DNA of 5,043 nucleotides from Bacillota bacterium (GTDB lineage: Bacteria; Bacillota; Bacilli; Alicyclobacillales; Alicyclobacillaceae), in the NCBI GenBank assembly GCA_021820805.1, contig JAKADF010000307.1, positions 1-5,043 on the forward strand, given 5' to 3'. Below are positions 1 to 4,916 of this stretch, piece after piece; position 1 is the stretch's first letter; the number at the start of each line of letters is the position of its first letter. Both the position numbers and the translations under genes were made by a program. The notes below the pieces were generated by a model. That model saw only the letters and a list, made by a program, of their open reading frames with translations, was not told the DNA's origin and did no database searches.

Positions 1-230
1 TGTTGACGTAATGAAAGCTGTAGCTTGATTCGAGTGTTGCTTGCACTGGGAAGCACCTTTCAGAACGATGGAATTTCACGGATACTCCGTTGTTTAACTG
101 GATATGAAGGAAAGTAAAGGGGGCATTCTGATTATATATTCCTTTTTTAGGGATTCTATATAAAATTTTAAGAAACTGTAACCAATTTTACAAACTCCCC
201 GTCTAAGTGTGTACTTCCTGAGGTGATGAG
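1..230. other. AT-rich stretch without a recognisable gene
   Basis: I see no convincing coding region here. A plus-strand frame is open from about 8 to 114 but has no good start with a ribosome binding site, and its product resembles nothing I know; it could be the end of something decayed. Positions 131-170 are very AT-rich and contain TATATA-like strings that could serve as a -10 box, but no matching -35 box is visible at the right distance. The segment ends in a purine-rich Shine-Dalgarno-like string (GAGGTGATGAGG, 220-231) that belongs to the next feature. Confidence 0.5.
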
Positions 231-421
231 GTGACTCTATTAATATGGCATAAAATCGTATCATTGCTGTGTATATCTACCTTGGAGTATCGTTAGTTTT
301 GTGCCCCATTTTTCACTACATTATTAACATCAATCAAATATCTGTTACGGATATCATACAATATTTGATTTGGCTCATCGTCTTAAGAACTTTCGTTGGC
401 GCGGTAGCCAGAAGGAGATAA
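231..421 (+). pseudogene. Broken small membrane-protein gene (relict 1)
   Basis: The frame from 254 to 418 reads as a small membrane protein. It has a hydrophobic segment (IIAVYIYLGVSLVLC), a short polar turn, a second hydrophobic segment (IIQYLIWLIVLRTFVGAV) and a basic end (ARRR) before TAA at 419-421. It lacks a clean start. The ATG at 245 in this frame is followed by TAA at 251-253. The GTG at 231 has ideal spacing from GAGG (220-223) but lies in another frame and stops at 294-296. Either a CAA-to-TAA change at codon 3 of the ATG frame or a frameshift downstream of GTG 231 would explain the damage. The same frame continues past 421 to another TAA at 527-529, so the original gene may have been longer. 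I do not recognise the family. AT-rich DNA can mimic hydrophobic segments by chance, so the call is tentative. Confidence 0.4.
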
Positions 422-657
422 ATTAGGGGTACCGCACCGCCTATACCCATCAAGGTAAGGGGGGAGGGGGCAGTCAGTAGAAGCTTTGTTAATCCACCTT
501 TTGTTGGTGTGACCTTTTTCTTCAGGTAACGGGGGCATATCCCTTACAACGGATACCTGACATTTTTGCATATGCATGCAATGTATGGAACATAGGGCTT
601 ACGGCACAAGCGAGGAGCATTCTAAAAATAGAGAGGGGTTGTTCATTTGGTTTAGAG
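422..657. other. Gap with no supported gene
   Basis: No frame here carries a start codon with a ribosome binding site and a protein-like product. The frame of relict 1 stays open from 422 to 526 and may be its former C-terminus. Overlapping frames on both strands are open for about 60 codons, but their products are rich in Cys, Arg, His and Pro without any motif, and they conflict with the hydrophobic frame that begins near 658. A G-rich run lies at about 460-471. I found no tRNA, convincing hairpin terminator or repeat. Confidence 0.4.
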
Positions 658-891
658 GAGAGCGATTGCGTTACATTCCCCATCGCTATAATTTTTCTAA
701 TATTATTCTTAACGACTCTTGTGGTAGTTTTTTTTATTTGGATGAAACAACGACACTTACCTAGATTGGCATTGCGCACCACTGCATTGACATGTATTGT
801 AGTGAGTTCTATTTCAGCCATAATCAGTATACATAATCATCCATTTTTTGCTGTTTTAATAATTATTTTTTATTTTCTAGAATTATTTTAA
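658..891 (+). pseudogene. Frameshifted small membrane-protein gene (relict 2)
   Basis: The frame ending in TAA at 889-891 encodes about three hydrophobic helices: IAIIFLILFLTTLVVVFF, then a basic loop (MKQRHLPRLALR), then a moderately hydrophobic stretch (CIVVSSISAIISI), then FFAVLIIIFYFLELF at the end. There is no usual start codon in this frame upstream of the first helix. A TTG at 666 lies 5 nt after GAGGAG (655-660) but is in the neighbouring frame. Removing one C from the run CCCC at 678-681 would join that start to the helices and give a 74-residue protein beginning (M)RYIPIAIIF. The simplest reading is a small integral membrane protein inactivated by a one-base insertion. Family unknown. 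An ATG-started product from within the first loop would lack helix 1 and has no clear ribosome binding site. Confidence 0.45.
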
Positions 892-913
892 TGTTAATAC
901 GGTTGTTCTTAGC

Positions 914-945
914 CAATCTATCTCCGTAGATGATTCGATTTTGTT
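914..945 (+). terminator. Weak stem-loop followed by T-rich tract
   Basis: ATCTA (916-920) and TAGAT (927-931) form a 5-bp inverted repeat around TCTCCG. The pairing can extend with a bulge to the flanking AAT and ATT. A T-rich stretch (ATTTTGTTTTATT) follows. It sits just after relict 2 and before the ribosome binding site of relict 3, where a terminator would make sense. The stem is short and AT-rich, so the call is weak. Confidence 0.25.
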
Positions 946-980
946 TTATTAAGTTAAAGGATCAGTTTATCTTAATTATA

Positions 981-985
981 GGAGG
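981..985 (+). promoter_or_regulatory. Ribosome binding site of relict 3
   Basis: GGAGG lies 7 nt before a TTG (993) and 10 nt before the adjoining in-frame ATG (996). This is a strong Bacilli-type site in front of a reading frame that is now interrupted. It supports the view that the following frame was once a real gene. Confidence 0.6.
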
Positions 986-995
986 CTTTGAATTG

Positions 996-1301
996 ATGTT
1001 TATGAATGGATTTTGGATACTTCCATTGGTTTAGATTCTGTCTGTTATATTTGTGGGATTTCAAGCATTAATGGCATTATGGATATTGATAAACGGCAAT
1101 AATCAACGTGAGTATATTATCAGAGGTATGATTGCAATCATAATTCAGTCATTGCCTTGGTGCGTACGCGTGATTTTATCGTTTATTCCTCCAATTGTGT
1201 CTCATAATTAGTTGAACTTAGGGTTGATTCAATATTTAGGTAATGGGCGAAAACTAAAGAAGAAACGGACTGTTATTATTTGTGCGGATATTAAATTTTA
1301 A
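996..1301 (+). pseudogene. Small membrane-protein gene with two in-frame amber codons (relict 3)
   Basis: Starting at ATG 996 (or TTG 993), the frame runs 101 codons to TAA at 1299-1301. It is interrupted only by TAG at 1032-1034 (codon 13) and TAG at 1209-1211 (codon 72). Codons 6-32 form one hydrophobic segment that the first TAG cuts (FWILPLV, stop, ILSVIFVGFQALMALWILI). Codons 40-68 form a second (YIIRGMIAIIIQSLPW, then VRVILSFIPPIV). A basic tail follows the second TAG (GNGRKLKKKRTVI). Both stops are one C-to-T change away from CAG (Gln), which fits each position. If the second TAG is the genuine stop, the gene is 71 codons with one defect. An internal ATG (1071) could restart translation but lacks a strong ribosome binding site. 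I do not recognise the family. Amber suppression is an alternative but less likely than decay. Confidence 0.55.
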
Positions 1302-1322
1302 CGGAATCTTTTTATGATACTT

Positions 1323-1358
1323 TTGACAGCAAAGCGATACATCCGGCAGGTGCCGGAT
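1323..1358 (+). promoter_or_regulatory. -35-like TTGACA followed by an 18-bp palindrome
   Basis: ATCCGGCA-GG-TGCCGGAT at 1341-1358 is a perfect inverted repeat with 8-bp arms and a 2-bp centre. A consensus -35 hexamer, TTGACA, lies at 1323-1328. The palindrome covers the place where a -10 box would fall, and no good -10 hexamer is seen at 16-18 bp. A repressor or activator operator for the small gene at 1399 is plausible. The central 2-nt loop is too tight for a good RNA hairpin, which favours a protein binding site on DNA. Inference from sequence only. Confidence 0.45.
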
Positions 1359-1398
1359 AGGTAGCAAGCGACGGTATACATCTGCGAGGGTGAGTGAA

Positions 1399-1566
1399 AT
1401 GACAGGGAACGTATTTCGTGCGCTGTTCATCGTTGTGATGATCGTCGTTATCGTGAGTGTCGATTTGCTGTTCTTAAAACATTACTTCGCGGTACGGCTA
1501 ATCGTGAACATCAGCATAGTCGTGGTGTTTGTTGTCATTTATTTCTTCTCTTTCAAGAAATCGTAA
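1399..1566 (+). CDS. Small two-helix membrane protein, 55 aa
   Basis: An intact 55-codon gene running from ATG 1399 to TAA 1564-1566. GAGGG at 1386-1390 precedes the ATG by 8 nt. A GTG at 1390 is in frame but would overlap the ribosome binding site, so I prefer the ATG. Residues about 6-26 (FRALFIVVMIVVIVSVDLLF) and about 35-52 (IVNISIVVVFVVIYFFSF) are transmembrane helices, joined by a short KHYFAVR loop. The protein ends in FKKS, which by the positive-inside rule suggests a cytoplasmic C-terminus. Short conserved membrane proteins of this plan occur in Bacilli, but I cannot name a family or function. Its lack of stops and its balanced codon use set it apart from the three broken frames upstream. 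It may be regulated through the palindrome at 1341-1358. No partner gene is evident. Confidence 0.75.
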   Translation: MTGNVFRALFIVVMIVVIVSVDLLFLKHYFAVRLIVNISIVVVFVVIYFFSFKKS

Positions 1567-1680
1567 ACAACGAAGTGAGGCAGCACCCAATCGAGGCTTA
1601 ACGGTCGTGTCCAGTGCCGACGTTGGGGACTGGCTATTGCACATTCGGGAACTAATCTCGACAAATCGCATGCTTGGGTG
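1567..1680. other. Spacer with weak hairpin between small membrane gene and promoter
   Basis: CCAGT (1611-1615) and ACTGG (1629-1633) form a 5-bp inverted repeat, but no T-tract follows, so this is not a standard terminator. Two overlapping plus-strand frames are open here (1568-1699 and 1579-1707) and have plausible codons, but neither has a good start. They may be remnants or chance. No RNA gene was recognised. Confidence 0.35.
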
Positions 1681-1689
1681 TTGTATAAT
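1658..1689 (+). promoter_or_regulatory. Candidate sigma-A promoter of the small ORF-lipoprotein unit
   Basis: TATAAT at 1684-1689 is a perfect -10 hexamer. The nearest -35-like sequences are TCGACA (1658-1663, 20-bp spacer) and the overlapping GACAAA (1660-1665, 18-bp spacer), so the upstream element is not ideal. Transcription would begin near 1695-1697, about 35 nt before the AGGAG at 1731-1735. This arrangement suits a promoter serving the frame at 1742-1903 and the lipoprotein at 1900. If the upstream frame is not translated, it leaves a leader of about 200 nt for the lipoprotein. Confidence 0.45.
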
Positions 1690-1741
1690 TATGCGACGTT
1701 GATCGGGTGACTCATCTTGAACATCAGGGCAGGAGTCTGCA

Positions 1742-1903
1742 ATTATATCGCCTTTAGAAATCTATGTGGACGATTGAGTTTTGGATCATAGAGATAGGTT
1801 ATTTCAAGAAGACACAGAAGAATATGACGCGGCGGGTCTATTATATGGTAGTGAAACATACCAGCGGATGGTACGTCTATATTTGGGAAAAGAGTATGAA
1901 TGA
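1742..1903 (+). pseudogene. Small acidic ORF, probably decayed, overlapping the lipoprotein start
   Basis: AGGAG at 1731-1735 is followed by a frame that reads ATT (1742), ATA (1745) and then 51 codons to TGA at 1901-1903, with one internal TGA at 1775-1777. The product is acidic and looks like a soluble protein: SPLEIYVDD, the internal stop, then VLDHRDRLFQEDTEEYDAAG, LLYGSETYQRMVRLYLGKEYE at the end. ATG-to-ATA at 1745 and TGG-to-TGA at 1775, both G-to-A changes, would account for all the damage and restore a 52-residue protein. ATT or ATA as a real but rare start is the alternative. Its stop overlaps the lipoprotein start as ATGA, an arrangement typical of translational coupling. A shorter product from TTG 1781 (40 residues) is possible but has no strong ribosome binding site. 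I do not recognise the family. Confidence 0.45.
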
Positions 1904-3159
1904 TGAAAAAATCTCTTGCACTCATTACAGGTCTTGCACTCATCTCGATAACGGTACTTCCAGGGTGTGCGCAGAACAAAACAAATGTCGCATCACCAAC
2001 AAAAAACACCACCCAGAACACCGTGAAAACCGATTCAACCAACCATACAACGACCGGAAACCAGGTGGCTTCGTCCGATAACACACCCCAGATGGGTAAG
2101 AGCTTAAATGGAACTCCCACGCCAAAGGGAGTCAACTTCCCGCAATTAAACGCCAAATCTCTGACAGGGGTCTCCTTCAGTTCAAAGAAAATCGGTTTTG
2201 TTTCCTCCAAGGACAACATCTATAAGACAACCGACGGCGGAGAGACATGGGCGAAAGTGTACATGTCCAAAGACCCAATCTTGGGCATTGAAGCACAGTA
2301 TCAACCCGCAGTGAAAGAAGAAAGCGTTGTGGCGTTCACGAAGGGGTATCTGATTGACAGTTCGGATGGGACACATTTTAAGATGATGATTGTCCCTGCA
2401 AATAACGAGAATGAAACCGGTTCGAATATCGAAGGAACCGCGCTTCTCAATAACGGACTGTACGGCATACTCAATGGCGGCGTTGTTTGGAAGGTGAACG
2501 GAGAGAGCGGGTCGTTCTATCGCACAACCTTACTCAGTAAAGTTTCATCTCTCACATCGACATGGGGGAAGAATGGCATGGCAATAGGCTATGCTGTGTC
2601 AGGGACATCGGTGTACCAATCGACAGACAGCCAGCATTGGAACAAGGTCTTTACCGCCCCGATTCATGGACGTCATCCGTGGAAATCAACCATTCAGGCA
2701 AGCGGCGTTCATGTTGCGGTGCTGTTTTATGGGGGAGATTCAAGTAAGAGCGGGACTGCTTACATTCTCTACGAATCGAATGACAACGGGAAGACGTGGA
2801 AAGTCATGCTAACGGAACCCGATTTCGCATCGGACTATAAAGGCAGCAAGCCACTGGACAAGACCATTGCCGGTCAAATTCCAGGGTCCTTTACGATGGA
2901 CGCTAAAGGTGATGTCTTCATCACGGGGGTGGATATGGTGGAAGGTCACATCAGTATCCTGACCTCGGTGTCCCCAGAAGGAAAAACGCTCACTCATGAT
3001 CCGATTGGTCCGTCTGTGAACTCACTCAATATCTTTGATGGGGTGGCAACGGATATTTCCACAGCAGTCGGGAGATACGTCTATGTTGTTGGTGGTAAAA
3101 ACGGAAAAGGAGTTCTTGAAATCTCGCTAGACGGCGGGTTAATGTTCAAACAGCAATAG
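1900..3159 (+). CDS. Secreted lipoprotein with BNR/Ycf48-like beta-propeller repeats
   Basis: 419 residues. The N-terminus is a lipoprotein signal: MMKK, a hydrophobic core (residues 5-20) and the lipobox LPGC with Cys23 as the predicted lipid-anchored residue. Residues 24-80 are a Thr/Asn/Ser-rich linker typical of Gram-positive surface lipoproteins. Asp-box/BNR-type motifs (S/T-x-D-x-G-x-T-W) then follow: KTTDGGETW near 109-117, a degenerate SSDGTHF near 154-160, QSTDSQHW near 240-247, ESNDNGKTW near 292-300 and a degenerate SLDGGLMF near the C-terminus. The stretch before the first motif (VSFSSKKIGFVSS) matches the start of a Ycf48-type repeat. The fold is therefore predicted to be a beta-propeller outside the membrane. 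The Asp-box is a structural feature, so no sialidase activity can be claimed. ATG 1900 and ATG 1903 are both possible starts; the upstream purine-rich GGGAAAAGAG is a weak ribosome binding site, and the ATGA overlap with the preceding frame suggests coupling. A similar gene follows at 3531. Confidence 0.88.
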   Translation: MMKKSLALITGLALISITVLPGCAQNKTNVASPTKNTTQNTVKTDSTNHTTTGNQVASSDNTPQMGKSLNGTPTPKGVNFPQLNAKSLTGVSFSSKKIGFVSSKDNIYKTTDGGETWAKVYMSKDPILGIEAQYQPAVKEESVVAFTKGYLIDSSDGTHFKMMIVPANNENETGSNIEGTALLNNGLYGILNGGVVWKVNGESGSFYRTTLLSKVSSLTSTWGKNGMAIGYAVSGTSVYQSTDSQHWNKVFTAPIHGRHPWKSTIQASGVHVAVLFYGGDSSKSGTAYILYESNDNGKTWKVMLTEPDFASDYKGSKPLDKTIAGQIPGSFTMDAKGDVFITGVDMVEGHISILTSVSPEGKTLTHDPIGPSVNSLNIFDGVATDISTAVGRYVYVVGGKNGKGVLEISLDGGLMFKQQ

Positions 3160-3513
3160 ATCGTAAGTCAGAAAGTGCAAATGGAATTGAATTCGGTGGC
3201 TGTTTGCGGGAACTTATGGTATGGACGAACACGTGTGAAGCGATGCCATGTAGTTAAGCAGTATCCGCCTACTTACCATACGACTGAAACAGTTAACAAG
3301 ATGTCTACAGTGGCTGTCTACTGCGCATAAGTGGGCATTTCCAGAGTAAAGGCGTGCCCTCCATTGTGCATGAAAATACAGTATCGGAACGGGCTACCTT
3401 CTTGCAGAAGCGGGCAGTTATCCGTAAGAACGTCCTTTCTTGTGTGCGTTGAACTTAAACCAGGGAGTGTAACTCAAAAATAATCCACTCCGTCTTAGTT
3501 TAATGCACAGAAT
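3160..3513. other. Intergenic region between the two lipoprotein genes
   Basis: No convincing gene was found. A plus-strand frame is open from about 3299 to 3451 without a good start, and minus-strand frames are short. Loose inverted repeats occur, including TATGGTA near 3216 with TACCATA near 3275, and GGAGTG (3464-3469) with CACTCC (3486-3491), but none is followed by a T-tract, so no clear terminator for the first lipoprotein is visible. No canonical -35/-10 pair was found before the second gene, so it may be transcribed from upstream or from a weak or alternative-sigma promoter. Confidence 0.45.
3331..3434 (+). repeat. Imperfect direct repeat pair
   Basis: The segments at about 3331-3356 and 3410-3434 share the order GYGGGCA, TTWTCC or TTTCC, GTAA, then CGT: GTGGGCATTTCC...GTAAAGGCGT against GCGGGCAGTTATCC GTAAGAACGT. 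They lie about 79 bp apart and differ by small gaps. They are not explained by coding, since no gene is supported here. They could be a binding-site pair, a recombination site remnant or an old duplication. Found by eye, so significance is unknown. Confidence 0.3.
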
Positions 3514-3534
3514 GAGGAGGAATTTATGAAATGA
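3514..3534 (+). promoter_or_regulatory. Strong ribosome binding site with overlapping two-codon minimal ORF
   Basis: GAGGAGG (3514-3520) is followed 5 nt later by ATG AAA TGA (3526-3534). The last bases of this mini-frame, ATGA (3531-3534), contain the ATG of the lipoprotein gene in another frame. The real start is 10 nt from the ribosome binding site, at the long end of the usual range, while the mini-frame ATG is closer to ideal. Ribosomes may initiate at either ATG, or terminate at TGA and restart. The lipoprotein start at 3531 is fixed by its signal peptide (MKRYKNKK then a hydrophobic core). Confidence 0.6.
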
Positions 3535-4772
3535 AGCGATACAAAAACAAAAAATTCGTCATAGCGGTTATCATGATAACAATCACGGGCATCTTGGTGG
3601 GATGTGGAACATCAAATTTATCCCCATCTACAAATCAGGCACCAAGCATTGGACATAGTTTATCTAAGAACAGCAAAAAGACAGTTCTAAAAACACCTAC
3701 GCCTGCCGTTAGAATCAATTCTGTCCAATTTACCTCAAAGAACAACGGATGGGTAGTTGGATATCAAAATGAACAAGGGGTGATGAGTGGTCGTGCCTGG
3801 TACACGCAAACTGGCGGTGAATCTTGGGTGTCTACCAACCTAAACGGGTATATCCCCGAATACATTCATATGACAAACACCTCAATCGGCTGGATTATTG
3901 AAGTCTCCACTCCATCAAACAACAGTCGTTCACACATTGTACTTTTGGAATCACAGGACGGTGGACGTACTTGGCAACCAACTACGTTTCATGCGGCAAA
4001 TGCCTATGTGTCAGAAAGCATGAGTTGTTCAGAGCAAGAACAGTTAATAATCCTCTTCAGAAATAATAAAGCTGGATGGATGACGATATTTGGACATCTT
4101 TATTCGACATCTGATTCAGGAGACACTTGGAGACCAGTCAACCTGAATGAACGAGTTGAATCAATCGCAATCAATCAAGGGGAAGAATGGGCAATTGGAA
4201 CAAATCGAATTTGGAAATTGGGCACACAAGGTTGGAGCACGGCGTTTTCATTGCCGCAAGATATGAAGATGGAACTCTACGGGAAAGGTGCCACATCTTT
4301 TGCCTTCAATCGTATTGAATTCGCTGCTCCAAACGACGGCTTTGCCCTTTTTACTTCTGAAGAAAGTTCCATGCAGGGTCAGGAGTACGTGATTTATAAA
4401 ACGACCAATGGAGGCACAACTTGGGAACCGATCGCAGGTGCGTTTTTCCAGCCCCCAAAATGGAACATTCCTGAATTGCCCACTGGAAACCTTGTGTCTT
4501 TTCAGGTGACAGAGAATGAGAAAATATATATCGGGTTCATCATTCCGACGCAATACCCAATGCTGGGTTATGTTAGCCCGAACGCCAAATGGCACTGGGT
4601 AAGCGATGGAATCCATGCGCCTACATCATGGAGCAAAGGCATACTGCAACAATTTCTCTGGGTTAAACCGAGTGTTGATGTTGTGACCATACAGAGCACG
4701 TCATCTTCCACGTCTGACGAATTACTAAAAACCACGGACTCTGGCAGTTGGGAGACGATTATTCCCCATTGA
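3531..4772 (+). CDS. Secreted lipoprotein with BNR/Ycf48-like repeats (second copy)
   Basis: 413 residues. A basic N-terminus (MKRYKNKK), a hydrophobic core (residues 9-22) and the lipobox LVGC with Cys25 indicate export and lipid anchoring on the outer face of the membrane. A polar Ser/Asn/Thr-rich linker runs to about residue 60. Asp-box-like motifs follow: YTQTGGESW (91-99), ESQDGGRTW (140-148), STSDSGDTW (192-200), KTTNGGTTW (290-298) and KTTDSGSW near the C-terminus (400-407). Most are preceded by a strand ending in an aromatic residue, such as VQFTSKNNGWVVG before the first and IEFAAPNDGFALF before the fourth. This is the repeat plan of Ycf48-like propellers. Length, architecture and position mark it as a distant paralogue of the gene at 1900, although overall identity looks low outside the motifs. 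Ligand and role are unknown; surface sensing, adhesion or folding assistance are possible. The ribosome binding site AGGAGG is strong but has unusual start spacing (see 3514-3534). Confidence 0.88.
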   Translation: MKRYKNKKFVIAVIMITITGILVGCGTSNLSPSTNQAPSIGHSLSKNSKKTVLKTPTPAVRINSVQFTSKNNGWVVGYQNEQGVMSGRAWYTQTGGESWVSTNLNGYIPEYIHMTNTSIGWIIEVSTPSNNSRSHIVLLESQDGGRTWQPTTFHAANAYVSESMSCSEQEQLIILFRNNKAGWMTIFGHLYSTSDSGDTWRPVNLNERVESIAINQGEEWAIGTNRIWKLGTQGWSTAFSLPQDMKMELYGKGATSFAFNRIEFAAPNDGFALFTSEESSMQGQEYVIYKTTNGGTTWEPIAGAFFQPPKWNIPELPTGNLVSFQVTENEKIYIGFIIPTQYPMLGYVSPNAKWHWVSDGIHAPTSWSKGILQQFLWVKPSVDVVTIQSTSSSTSDELLKTTDSGSWETIIPH

Positions 4773-4793
4773 GGTTAGCATGTTTACTGGTTT

Positions 4794-4828
4794 GAACGAC
4801 AAACGGCATTCACAGATTGCCGCAGTTC
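4794..4828 (+). terminator. Stem-loop after the second lipoprotein gene
   Basis: CGGCA (4804-4808) pairs with TGCCG (4818-4822) around a 9-nt loop. Outer GAAC (4794-4797) can pair with GTTC (4825-4828) across an internal loop. It begins 22 nt after the stop codon, in the right place for a terminator, but no T-run follows, so intrinsic termination would be poor. It may instead stabilise the mRNA 3' end. Confidence 0.35.
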
Positions 4829-4916
4829 TCTAAATCAGACTGTGACGATTCTATTTAAGCAGTACCATGCTTTTAAACAAACGGGCTGCGACTTGAAAGT
4901 TGTCGGTAATCATGTG

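Noticed and set aside
1..30. TTGACG near the window start as a -35 box
   Set aside because: No acceptable -10 hexamer at 16-18 bp and no gene directly downstream.
522..821. Minus-strand frame of 99 codons and a plus-strand frame at 576-764
   Set aside because: Both overlap the hydrophobic plus-strand frame of relict 2 and lack ribosome binding sites. Their products show no domain. Only the first codons of the plus-strand frame after TTG 666 may belong to relict 2.
245..1301. Alternative genetic code with TAA and TAG read as glutamine
   Set aside because: The broken frames fit Gln at their stops, but the intact genes nearby end with TAA, TAG and TGA, the 1742 frame has a TGA instead, and relict 2 is frameshifted. 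Ordinary GC-to-AT mutation in decaying genes explains all of it.
1764..2081. Plus-strand frame of 105 codons spanning the start of the first lipoprotein
   Set aside because: No ribosome binding site, and its second half is the lipoprotein linker read out of frame. The competing acidic frame has better supporting signals.
1743..2219. Long minus-strand open frame (158 codons) opposite the start of the first lipoprotein gene
   Set aside because: It lies antisense to the acidic mini-frame and the lipoprotein signal/linker region. It has no ribosome binding site or recognisable domain, and the plus strand explains the sequence better.
3210..3282. Inverted repeat TATGGTA/TACCATA between the lipoprotein genes
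   Set aside because: Seven-bp arms about 50 nt apart without a T-tract; too weak to call a terminator or operator.
3302..3322. Short direct repeat TGTCTAC...TGTCTAC
   Set aside because: Only 7 bp, two copies, no flanking structure; expected by chance.
4248..4616. Minus-strand open frame of 122 codons within the second lipoprotein gene
   Set aside because: Fully inside a well-supported gene, with a Cys/Arg/His-rich product without motifs, so it is a shadow frame.
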